Source of the DNA: Plasmodium coatneyi
Lineage: Eukaryota > Apicomplexa > Aconoidasida > Haemosporida > Plasmodiidae
Assembly: GCF_001680005.1 (NCBI RefSeq)
Contig: NC_033556.1
Span: 868,001 to 932,000, forward strand
Reading direction: 5' to 3'
Length of the DNA: 64,000 nt
In this document: piece by piece, positions 60,201 through 64,000 of the stretch
How the letters are laid out: each line of letters opens with the position of its first letter
Position numbering within the stretch: position 1 is the first letter of the stretch
Notes under the pieces: generated by a model
The model's database searches: none
What the model was told of the DNA's origin: nothing
What the model saw: the letters and a program-made list of their open reading frames with translations, nothing else
Made by a program: the position numbers and the translations under genes

Positions 60201-60309
60201 CGTTGTGGTATTCGTCATAACATGGTTCTCTGCTTCCCCTGCCTTTTGCATCGTTCATGAGGTTGTCCATTTTGGCAGGACGTCCAGGTCGATTTTGCTT
60301 CTTCCTCAC
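45259..60309 (-). CDS. Rav1/DmX-like (rabconnectin-3 alpha) giant WD-repeat protein
   Basis: Open for 5,016 codons, or 4,983 residues if the in-frame intron at 46144-46242 is removed. Layout fits the Rav1/DMXL family. N-terminal WD-type segments lie near residues 363-403 (EEVYSVKWKE..., GYIYIWRE) and 650-700. The diagnostic central Rav1 core is at about residues 2040-2185: LLYLAKNEKQKLMMLY, FLSNDFSQERWSNALMNNAY, and YYLAMAFFILRGDIKDVIDV, closely matching yeast Rav1 and animal DMXL. A C-terminal propeller is at about 3915-4020, 4235-4270 and onward to the end (LVTVSSNGTLTLIKV). The family regulates assembly of the V1 and Vo sectors of the V-ATPase, hence acidification of the food vacuole and other organelles here. 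It is much longer than DMXL2 (~3,000) because of low-complexity inserts, including an Asp/Tyr/His-rich run near residue 4090. Its usual partners (Rav2/Skp1, WDR7) are not in the window. Confidence 0.88.
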   Translation of the reverse strand: MRKKQNRPGRPAKMDNLMNDAKGRGSREPCYDEYHNENLLHLEKEPNLNNRMHMLKRVRGKRWQDERTYSSYDTFPYGGIFYNDLIVKDVIKYYFKRGGDYLDGQPLDPPATPGPPGYVYLGAGILKEMQRKKHREKNRMVFIFCLNEAILKRGGERTWGSEGTPQRERRAYSRGSQVADVAEKRGTHRRRSKHQDNRLGDIDDILNGRNFHQNPFIKTKTSLLWEDVKDREGGMCTDVNRDKKNLNLESFYREPTFRGSPRGSKTFGGGTNARSEDSTHDPSDSHTGGVSYQSSDHSFEEYSPDCSELSTEESPSDSSDSSDDDTEECSTNSSNHGGHPRHTYHRRRRNVYSDRSGVFMLSVLHHQEEVYSVKWKERQNDPFCVVTSICFDGYIYIWREHTNSQNKLTFVSVCRVYVPSFEQMVKCVKWCWVDKDTTSEDYCRFWSNNKNANIARNEYLIVYGSRNEFHPDGVVRSGAPRGCDKGERAIFSVFSIYAIFNIHRHDAHVKNILSYENIPINLHYEYVLQAKMKYASLNTSLISVYTDDTFLPENEYHMKFGQWKIKKICPLSDSLLLDKGNPHSGVAREFIGWDHVDVTDCELSSSGSNTSTDHSEEDRSNYDDYNGEYYHSGDPGSHHNGGTTLWRRPRRRDNNKQNDFLLFRKLFSTVSNLMPPFAITISTYNGDVYKIMIKPSDIWIKKKKSVSVRYMLQYRACEPSPKWEKKKKYISSKRQHDEPILQEDCTIHFNANHNVVLVQDKRNGKMYLYNFDIGVRSRSSSFYQFPIQVEGPNVWASSSQWDGAGGSRQTRDGRYSLEGYHNDDRVTPLEGAAYRNKTNSMVNELRKEEKTWEASPSGGYKMEDTSAVEQTHSEQKTRRSYDLHNDAWIEPAVKKKRRRAFTPICCLNSMYIDRYYMLKHKGSETLRRKNHFIYSYSYQMCRIYEEVKKNPHVCMSTSQFLEKKNTIPLVYKSAVLDSVDSFFVLMCVDKKRECIFALKSETRDVVHSSKMLCIFDDSSSLICLQGSSPPPNEPNNNIYLSKTQEDICKAEGVPCMVTGYEISDLRMHTKNGQNYLFLIIQYSYISPEKRTKHAHLVTLSTVHIQKESFIYVNLHLNQMFTFFHSMEEKLLFSYIHVSYQGKFIVATNHSICERATNSVQLERPPYIVNAQSGYSIQRGNYPLVEGEPLGSEDDGAFCHPGEDVLTVRKGLMHIGSSSWEERQYVLVLDDQDPKQEGHNKHNRLFPRMEESLTDEEGLTRSEDISLHSDEVVNLYLLCTEGRSISHPVQIRNVPDLVDIVIHNSYLVLLTKTKIQVVNLKIVCNDLISMEETKMEDLPLPIGRTHIVNFVSIPLPKMFANKKTKLCMTCSGEKNTHFIVASFLVNLKQRKQKEHRRRNKTCNSKATHELFPQKKYISVVLFCDAPNGNEWKVLNYERNPFLRSKQVFLFENNLFLLGGAKKRGFVWEPNRRKLPNGGLINSGLRGRKGETTQSTTRRCPRKRKINLCNELKKYQKRGKGYIDGEEAEEGALPPRKGHHVFYHPLGLLHYIKMGLFSHVFMALKLLLNLLLNRFYSYVDRNNLRNSISGEECFPKKHCALHVLLEDNNVRKSVQENFGDICTVQKSHFLFNLNFLTTEMGMFRRNEQGLVDGVCGGDTDGKEQGGEETLLLQGGNRNGDAMGQKDKSMSLFEVESVSLDDFNLNSDEEESAPSEQGGQEEKAPTQEPRSEGSQSSSRRGNSHGSDSSDESRRSEDELEQMQRNFKSNLKNASVTNYQLTAEEVKILQILLLHVNVPHLGAFDQLLLFCILNAFCVSVGSPPGDGKPNNSDSDSVRSMRSSGGDDFGSSHPSEDSAVQTGEHTSKKSCRCYCEHFGLHLQKELMKTENIYLYDHVCGGEHGGGGQPNGSSMTQVILFFYRLYINCCLFLNVTLEIHHQYAYLLYFVREKVAMQLSSYLENLLTHYNHSFRVPISGSDLSSVDLFDMSGTGSSSHVDTGSLTHQWEDDGLPPHGRLVRWVRKEKNAPPQVELNNVLVERMNNITLVEEEVEKFCFFFPFRRMKLFYVLHDRDNLFYLHEVLTNRTIKKMNSLNVDDKEKQNEVNACLDFLALLYLAKNEKQKLMMLYKVKKQQKVFEFLSNDFSQERWSNALMNNAYKLMQIKRYYLAMAFFILRGDIKDVIDVAHQYLEDQQLSVFLVRLVYASYIEKGQCLAGRSNLSVPAGCFPLGESSNLLEGSSVSEVPGSGYLPSSEVGDMSEVGDAPIRGVEEEPSNYTKEPRDFLQEHLNYIFTKKLNTDHDEGVPSRYHLTERNYQDVMKNLLLGNYLEVYSKCRKPERYRFLLLVLKNVIVGRIRRQAKGQGDALGMTILCGHDEGEPGQSEHWQDDHVDCTFRMSRIECYFSSLYFCSQQMSNLSFIFLFIFFQNTDKDEELMLLHDRLKFFLCISSEDYLETFLGANKYLFEIIFASSCEKGSRVASADQADRDNSVDFTQSLKLFARLVHLLFECISRAGGSEDPSGHLDMHRHLHGGTHGDQPCGAVEPAPAVLRLLNKLRDIRTKDGCTRRRNLSHFLTTLLQKISSMHGGQKSTHLQVNHYMRYEIAKKKVIDPSTSAIPNLCVPLNKYNNLLTHLFFHFFTLNVVEEPHCEDVIQFVLNRILPILFIYVNDIVRILLNFAKNRDYQSISLHDPVSYLHDSVSSVQEPMPSPCEPLSSLHAPYLQLVILRVGLRNCFSREGKQQTHVSRRLKKNLKANSNHLCEPSTEEGGRVTIQQTMQHPCREEENSHNVHIQVDRKFFSYHIHLLDLFLCYLTVLVICFLMLDTHYGFFDNGEICLDRQNTQRNGRTSQYRTRKGRHLKKLFLVLHLLLKKMKKLNWAIENVYKGNSTISTADLLVKFVKCAYLSGKKGKLSPWLHKISGKDNRKKNSNSRHDLGIPSSEGIDVSAAPLGTNPPIRNNLQKDNDMEPQMSIRSCEYVHKGRLSPGAFPLRPAAAETTEDLPFEKYCIVSIFLSTFELLIGNFHIFAYKANVFTPQLHLRGRGSHSGKGTDQHGKYSHANAKNHINPFYYNTCILLHFIDSLCHLVNKFLLSRMKDLLYKSAYNIKNTLLTFLSFPFFFNKVKTRKKNHVLCEHFIDSHISLFYNKPLYAIWKMNSCTYRSFLLFFNKTFYDYNDSLNDVVSAYRGGQQGQQGEQVDLPQQDGTYNHPHLNEYAKYHRLYKEGCRLTEQYHLVIPTSNVEKGNMACNQTNFLFKRPRSYDRFFSFTSRMSFFKNLKLGTSGGAAKRMDKERRRKTHDQVGEYRHVNYDSIAKMKSNLLKHGIVETEGRSSQDGSQVDEDEEAWNYAMGGTSERKGCSIEQNLLGTTPRSVRSRSIRSSVSGGAYVGGGIGGVVPADGERLNTPQRDHSRTTHTKANKTHHRGSNPRSNHSRKRSHKRSKKEHNKLPHVIPLSYLFNNMSDRHIIEQGKMDSHNSTILYIHRKNKVKKICILDHLKKLNKKCRFINYVSHYDLKGKNRTSRGRSGTGEKKWKSSVILGGEVTTQVVPTAGKKNPLRGEFTDVAKDDKDGNPRLKDDRASRSVEVGVLPTPNGEERPWHSYSLQGKGAPIGKEVSTPNDQICKEANQGGNAHPGNGRTGERTPSSNSKCSLGGGTRRHGAKQNDHPKNEKIFLDINMNKLLYIYKCMHIQCMHNLTPLCSYLSNFVPNDCSVTSLFTNSYNNHFVNNLFFHNLFYVYDNTMTLLLRSNNVGSIFYGGDNQRGGKTESSKKGALKGDHTSHITLSEEITASPRDSHRSVNSSSLPTADHTIDHATAGHIIDDHIIDDNTRIAVEAATRVKPKPEEQLQRNVAISTTAQKYIETVMLLLYNNVTLNESDKIITTKKEKEKKKKNEFEHLQEYIERNANTCIRRKYGFINQLSNKKENCFLLKTGAIISHPFLPVYALININHEKNATLEQQQLLDKNRFQIRLCSFSVNYENICYRYGIISSVSWSSNGNLLMVSDECGYLYIYNIFLGGFVNPKVVVNGVGNDPNGDRNMGVNTSDRGATAACVSAGENEGGLPPDQFDDYNGHDDHYDAYYDSYYDDEYDDHYDESGEGYSDYHSYDHHEGDDPGGDHADAHLEEETPNGDNPNEQGEENGRGPQEGEERNGKNTPTNGKVSPNGKVSPDGKNKKNEEQSESVNFGSKIKEGNKKIRNFFKDNFLKNNKKKTSGQGGGERKMRRRQKMSRRWRARRYCRKGNYIIREAMCVVKLHDEVIDVRSLDDSTFYLVSIGKGVSPHSVSNHTVFIDADFAKIDEHLRHTQEVTERQEKSLDDQHTNRLLTEEGNAHDCPNETNKSVSISKFALPEFFQSDVSHPDKKEPFPPQKREQKKKKNNPQEEANTIHKSRMNHIDAFFNLHVFKKKKSYFKSSFFHFDAPNGMFFKSNKKVRNVEDLADTVCLCVWDLCSILTNQEKQFLKGKITVGASDLGPNSHNENGVPTTTTSNNSNNNSSNYINHGNHGNHSNYNNHNNCNSHAYGRNELTSRAGAKKMENGSVLHPTLVCIIGNLPENKTQPNKRKNNENGNSITTFCTWLSSRNHLYKVVQDPLDREKIRWRKNKRKEHPPRGNNKITAVVETPKKRGLFWHLFHHKVCSNNFSQDAYVFYGDQLGYIHVVHLQIYKKVHFFRAFDVPILKVFVCKNIVTKLLVLADARVRNNTSLWRCHSTVASTGTITPISFFSCIPPLQLRIYLVESALEITLIKEVQIKHDVPPNKCICEDKIRELKEKKKKEENENDGVSIFNLSYFLSSNYPKKQSNTRGEDKPNGVNSINNASNVSTGHVDINAIGGSLGNGSSVNVAENPAVCGSISGVGSFSAVGSMSIVGNPSDSFSGKKNHNHQHHHLLVNYNTPNDSPQKPTLADAKSGSLTPLPSEERGKEKPTSMLNENNSTPPKVKRSSTSSNSLNPFKTVSDTEDEADANSDKEAYQSVIIGGINFGYLGFNFSKFMNNKKKTTIVDAYLLSNSHLVTVSSNGTLTLIKV
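46144..46242 (-). other. probable in-frame 99-nt intron within the Rav1-like gene
   Basis: On the minus strand GTAAGG at 46242 follows GCACGG, and CCCCCCCTGCAG ends at 46144 before CTGCGTATC. The interval is 99 nt (33 codons), has no stop in frame, and reads as non-conserved sequence (NNTSLWRCHSTV...) between two propeller strands (LVLADAR and LRIYLVESALEITL) that join naturally when it is removed. A consensus-like donor, a strong pyrimidine tract and exact phase 0 support splicing. Confidence 0.75.
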
Positions 60310-61056
60310 TGCGTCTTCTACTTATCCGAGATGGATTCCCCGTTCCGACTTGGTCGGCTCATGTCTACTCTTCCTTGCGGTGAGGTAGTAGTCCCGCCAG
60401 GGTGAACCCACCACGAGTTATCTTCCCGGGGGTGATCTCACCAGGCCTAAAATCGACACGTCAAATTCGATGCGTCAACCCCACAAGGTGTATCTGCTCC
60501 TTTGTTACTTCTCCCCTTCGTGGAGTGAGTCTCCCTTTATGTTGGGTTGTCCCCTCCAGAAGCACATCCACATGCGTATGAACACTGCTTGCCAGATGCG
60601 CTCACGCGTGTGTATGCTAGCTAGCTATTAACTTACGTTCGACCAAGAATGCACCGTCCGTCGATACAAATATATGCACTTAGGTGCGATTACAGCGGTC
60701 TGAAAAAATTGGGCATGCCCAGTGGGCCCGAGATGGAGTTGGAAAGGAACTCCCCGCAAGGTAGCGTGTTATAAGCTTATCTCTCACGTGGTGTTCATTT
60801 TCTCCTTTTTTACAAAAATCCATACGAATGGGTAATAATACCTCCAGATTGGTGAAAAAAAATTTACCACTTGAGGGGAGCGCACTTAAAGGCGTCGCGT
60901 TTGCAAGGTAAGGTTACGCTAAGCGGAAGTAAGTGATTGCGTGGGAAGAGTATGCATACGAGTCAGCACTTTATGTGTTGGCTCTTTCGCCGTGACATTT
61001 TTAACCGTCACGCTGGTGCGCCATTTTTGTGCTCATGCGCTATGCACGGTTCTTCG

Positions 61057-61092
<36 letters not shown>

Positions 61093-61883
61093 CTACTATT
61101 TTTTATACTCCTATTTTTTATACTCCCCTTTTTTTATACTCTTTTTTTTTTTTTTTTTTTTTTCCTATCATGTTACACCCGTCCCCTTAACACGGTATCC
61201 CCAATAACGGTGGCGAAAGGCGTCTGTGTGTTTGGGTCTCCTTTCCCCCAGCAATTAAAAAAAGAAAAGAAACAGATTAGTCTTCCCAATTCTATGATGT
61301 TTGCCAGCGCGTAGGCATTCTCTTCCAATCATACGCCTGCTCTGGTGAGATACATCATTTGCCGTGTGTTCAGATCACATTCATACGGGACAAATGGTTA
61401 TACGAAGCCCCCTCCAAGCAGGCTAACAACCGAATGCATACATAGGGACATTTGCGCGTGTGTGCATGCATTGCGATTATCTGCCCATAGTTGTCACTTT
61501 TTTTTTTTTTTTTTTTTCCTTCCTTTTTGGAAGAAGCATCATTCTGTGTATGCACGGATAGCCGAACTGAACTAGCAGCTCCACCATGCATGGCGAGAGA
61601 AGTGCAACGGTCCGGAACTATAAAACATACAACTTTGCGAAGTGGGAGCGTTGGGTCCACACATGTAGATGGGTACCCTTGTTTATCCGTTTGTATCGGA
61701 GCAACTCCAATTGGCAAATGTGGTTGTGTAGCATTTTGTCCCCCCGTGGGGCGAAGTAAAAACGTTACAAAAAAAAAAAAAAAAGAAAAGAAATGGAAGG
61801 TCTTTGCGATGCAACGCAGGATATGCAGATCCGTGTTGTGCGGGCACCTCTTACCCCCCTATCGTCTTCTCCCCGCGTATACA
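60310..61883. other. intergenic region with long T tracts
   Basis: Spacer between two minus-strand genes, so it holds the Rav1-like gene promoter and the MetAP 3' UTR. It contains the T32 and T22 tracts listed separately, a further T-run at 61498-61517 and an A-run near 61770. The open frame at 61491-62228 on the plus strand is antisense to MetAP over its second half and is not called. No gene seen. Confidence 0.6.
61058..61163. repeat. T32 / TATACTCC-type / T22 homopolymer cluster
   Basis: A run of 32 T (61058-61089), then imperfect repeats of a TTTTTTATACTCC unit (three to four copies, 61090-61141), then a run of 22 T (61142-61163). Simple-sequence tract in an intergenic region; exact lengths are prone to sequencing error. 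It may act as a nucleosome-excluding poly(dA:dT) element upstream of the Rav1-like gene, which is inference. Confidence 0.85.
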
Positions 61884-63917
61884 CTACATCTCTTCACTTT
61901 CCCAAACGAACTTTGGAGAGCCGTCCGTTTTGCCCGTGAGGATTTCCGCGCCGTCCTTACGCACAACGATGGTATGCTCGAACTGAGCGGAGAAGACATA
62001 CCTTGCATTGGACAGAGTCCAGTTGTCTGGCCACATGATAAAGTCACAGGGTCGCTCAGATATAATGGGTTCAATGGTAAAGACGAGATTTTCACACATC
62101 CGTCTGTCATCGTTATTTCTCGTATGAATAATAAAAGGTTCTTCGTGGAAATTTTTTCCAATGTTATGTCCACACAAATGGGGGACGACTGCATAATGCA
62201 CTTGGTGGCGATTATTTATCTTGTCTAGGTGGTTGGCTATTGCATCCCCTATGGCACTGAAAGGGGCACCTGCCTTACAAACCCGGATGGCTTCCATGGT
62301 GCACTCATGCGCTGTTCTTATGAGATCGATGTTTTTTTTACGCATGTACGTTTTGAATTCGTCTGCGTCAACCTTCTTTTTTTCGAAAAAGGCGAACCTG
62401 TTTCGACTGCTTTGGTCCTTTTGGGACCCCCTGGTTTTGCTATATATGTACCTCTGGAGGTCATCGTAGGTTTTGCTGCTTTGGCTCTTGTTGTAGATGA
62501 CCTGCTCGTCGTACTGCCGGTGGAACAGTTCCAGCTCGTCCAGGTCGTCCCGCTGGAGCTCATTTCCCGACGGGTGGGCTGGTCCATTCGCAGCGTTGTA
62601 ATAATCCCCATCTTGCATGGTTGCGTGCTGGATTGCGTCCCCACCGAAGTCGCCGTTGGGGAAGACTGCATTCGTATTATCATCGTAGGAGTGGTATTCC
62701 TCACAGGGACGATCCTTCGAGTTGGGTGGGTCGTATCTGATCCTTCTTATGGAGCACTGCTTGCCAGTTTTTACCACTTTGTTTGTCGTCAGGTCGAAGT
62801 TGTATTTTAAAATGAACTTGGTATGTTTCGTCCGTAGCTTATCATTTAAGTATATAAAATCGTAAAATTTTTTTCTTTTTTTTTTCTCATTTTTTGACAA
62901 TTTAGGAACGAGGAAACTTTCACACATGTCTGCGTGGAATCCGTCTTTGAAAACGCTGATGTCTACCTTCACGATGTCGTTTTCGTAGAGGACGTTATTG
63001 TCTGGGATTCCATGGCAAAGTATCTCATTAATGGATATGCACGAACTTTTGGGGAATAGATGATAATTCAGGGGAGAGGGATAGTACCCATTATTTATGC
63101 ACTTATTTAGGAGGTATATGTCTATATCGTTTGTCGTTACTCCTTCGCATATGATGTGTGACACGTCATCCATTAGTTCTCTAGCGAACAGACAATTGCT
63201 CCTAATTGTTTCAATGTCTTCCTCACTTTTGACGTTGCTATACGGGTGGGGGGATTTCCTCCCTTTGGTGTTGTCAGCAACTTGGTTTTCACCCCCGTAT
63301 GGTACATATACAGGTGTACCTGTTCGGTGGTAATTGGGTCTCTCTACATACTTGGGTAGATAATACTTAGGAGACATGATCCCTTTTTTTTGTCTCCCCA
63401 CAAAGCGGAAGCTTCCAAACAATTCGCTGTCCTTCAGGTGAGAGTACCTCCCGTTGTAACTTTCTTTGCATCTCATGAATTTTTTGTCAAAGTCGGTTAT
63501 TCGTATACTTGGGTGGATTATTTTTCTTGTCTTAATGTTTTCGATATATCTGTGGAAGGATGCGGGTGGGCCATCTTCTTCGTAGTTTTGTGTGTTCTTT
63601 TTCACGTCATGGTGAATGGTGTTTGAAAACCCTTCACCTGCGCTGGCGTGGTTCAGGCGGTTCCTTTGGGGGTGGCGTCGGTAAGGGAATCCCTCCTTTG
63701 CGTAGCTCCCTTTGGAATTCTTCCCCACGGGAATGAACCCCCGCCGAGGTTTCCTGGGTGATACGTCACCGCAACCAGTGCAGTTACCACGTATGGCACG
63801 TATGGCACGACTGACACGTCTGACATGTTTGACACATCTGACCCTTCCGATGCTTCCACCCCTCCTGCACATGCAGAGGAGCGCCCACGCCAGCAGGACC
63901 AGCGTACGCGCCTTCAT
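61884..63917 (-). CDS. METAP1c: methionine aminopeptidase type 1, probably apicoplast-targeted (MetAP1c)
   Basis: Single-exon 677-codon ORF. The N-terminus (LVLLAWALLCMC) is a signal peptide followed by a long Arg/Lys-rich, acid-poor leader, the classic bipartite apicoplast signal. The pita-bread peptidase core starts near residue 230. It contains ISINEILCHGIPDN (substrate His), metal ligands Asp319 and Asp330 (KVDISVFKDGFHADMCESF), GHNIGKNFHEEP near residue 585 (two His), FTIEPII near 615 (Glu) and QFEHTIVV near 648 (Glu). All expected metal and catalytic residues are present. An insertion of about 175 residues, Asp/Tyr/Lys-rich, splits the domain between the second Asp and the helix before the His ligand, so the protein is far longer than bacterial MetAP (~260). 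The enzyme removes initiator Met from organelle-made proteins. The start is the only ATG that gives the leader. Confidence 0.93.
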   Translation of the reverse strand: MKARTLVLLAWALLCMCRRGGSIGRVRCVKHVRRVSRAIRAIRGNCTGCGDVSPRKPRRGFIPVGKNSKGSYAKEGFPYRRHPQRNRLNHASAGEGFSNTIHHDVKKNTQNYEEDGPPASFHRYIENIKTRKIIHPSIRITDFDKKFMRCKESYNGRYSHLKDSELFGSFRFVGRQKKGIMSPKYYLPKYVERPNYHRTGTPVYVPYGGENQVADNTKGRKSPHPYSNVKSEEDIETIRSNCLFARELMDDVSHIICEGVTTNDIDIYLLNKCINNGYYPSPLNYHLFPKSSCISINEILCHGIPDNNVLYENDIVKVDISVFKDGFHADMCESFLVPKLSKNEKKKRKKFYDFIYLNDKLRTKHTKFILKYNFDLTTNKVVKTGKQCSIRRIRYDPPNSKDRPCEEYHSYDDNTNAVFPNGDFGGDAIQHATMQDGDYYNAANGPAHPSGNELQRDDLDELELFHRQYDEQVIYNKSQSSKTYDDLQRYIYSKTRGSQKDQSSRNRFAFFEKKKVDADEFKTYMRKKNIDLIRTAHECTMEAIRVCKAGAPFSAIGDAIANHLDKINNRHQVHYAVVPHLCGHNIGKNFHEEPFIIHTRNNDDRRMCENLVFTIEPIISERPCDFIMWPDNWTLSNARYVFSAQFEHTIVVRKDGAEILTGKTDGSPKFVWESEEM

Positions 63918-64000
63918 AGTTCCTCACCCGGCAGTCACTCATTTATGGAAGGAGGAGAGAAAAGGCTCCTACTTTGGCTAGCCATTCTGCGTCGAAAAAC

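Noticed and set aside
61491..62228. A 245-codon plus-strand frame overlapping the MetAP 3' end.
   Set aside because: Starts in a T-tract and runs antisense to conserved MetAP codons.
1..64000. tRNA, rRNA, CRISPR, insertion sequences, telomeric or subtelomeric repeats and pir/var-type multigene members.
   Set aside because: No cloverleaf-compatible sequence, spaced repeats, terminal inverted repeats or multigene-family motifs were seen; the region looks like conserved chromosome-internal DNA around a centromere.

Overview
The window is nuclear DNA of a malaria parasite, most likely a Plasmodium of the simian/vivax clade (P. vivax, P. knowlesi, P. cynomolgi and relatives). The signs are large Asn/Lys-rich and low-complexity proteins, short AT-rich introns with GT..AG ends and T-rich acceptors, long poly-A/poly-T tracts between genes, a gene body GC content well above that of P. 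falciparum, and a ~2 kb almost pure A+T block typical of a Plasmodium regional centromere. Species cannot be fixed from sequence alone. From memory and unchecked, several of these genes (MetAP1c, a cyclophilin, an ArfGAP, an alpha/beta hydrolase) lie together on P. falciparum chromosome 8, so the block looks syntenic.

Layout. 1-2.35 kb: no long ORF, but a likely small two-exon gene on the minus strand (1705-2101) and an exon-like stretch (941-1097). 2.36-5.77 kb: a DCAF4-like WD-repeat gene split by a one-base frameshift in a G7 run. 6.33-7.52 kb: a six-exon N-alpha-acetyltransferase (NAA30) gene reconstructed here. 7.5-14.8 kb: gene-free, AT-rich flanks around the centromere core (about 10.0-12.05 kb). 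14.8-18.5 kb: a 1,234-residue Plasmodium protein of unknown function. 18.5-27.9 kb: two unrecognised minus-strand genes (96 and 585 residues) and several small fragmented gene candidates missed by ORF length filters. 27.9-29.7 kb: a seven-exon ABHD17-like hydrolase. 31.9-33.3 kb: an ArfGAP. 33.9-34.6 kb: cyclophilin H, again broken by a G7 run. 35.8-42.0 kb: a 2,075-residue basic protein of unknown function. 42.9-44.8 kb: a Pus1-type tRNA pseudouridine synthase with in-frame tandem repeats. 45.3-60.3 kb: a ~5,000-residue Rav1/DmX (rabconnectin-3 alpha) homologue carrying one in-frame intron. 61.9-63.9 kb: a methionine aminopeptidase with a signal/transit leader suggesting apicoplast import.

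The genes are independent housekeeping units (protein N-terminal processing, vesicle traffic, V-ATPase assembly, splicing, tRNA modification), not an operon. Two themes recur. N-terminal protein processing is represented by both MetAP and the NatC catalytic subunit, and membrane traffic by ArfGAP, ABHD17 and Rav1. No mobile element, CRISPR array, rRNA or tRNA gene was seen. The most notable points are the centromere, the recurring G7 frameshifts, the giant Rav1 homologue with its cryptic intron, and the small multi-exon genes hidden in apparent intergenic DNA.
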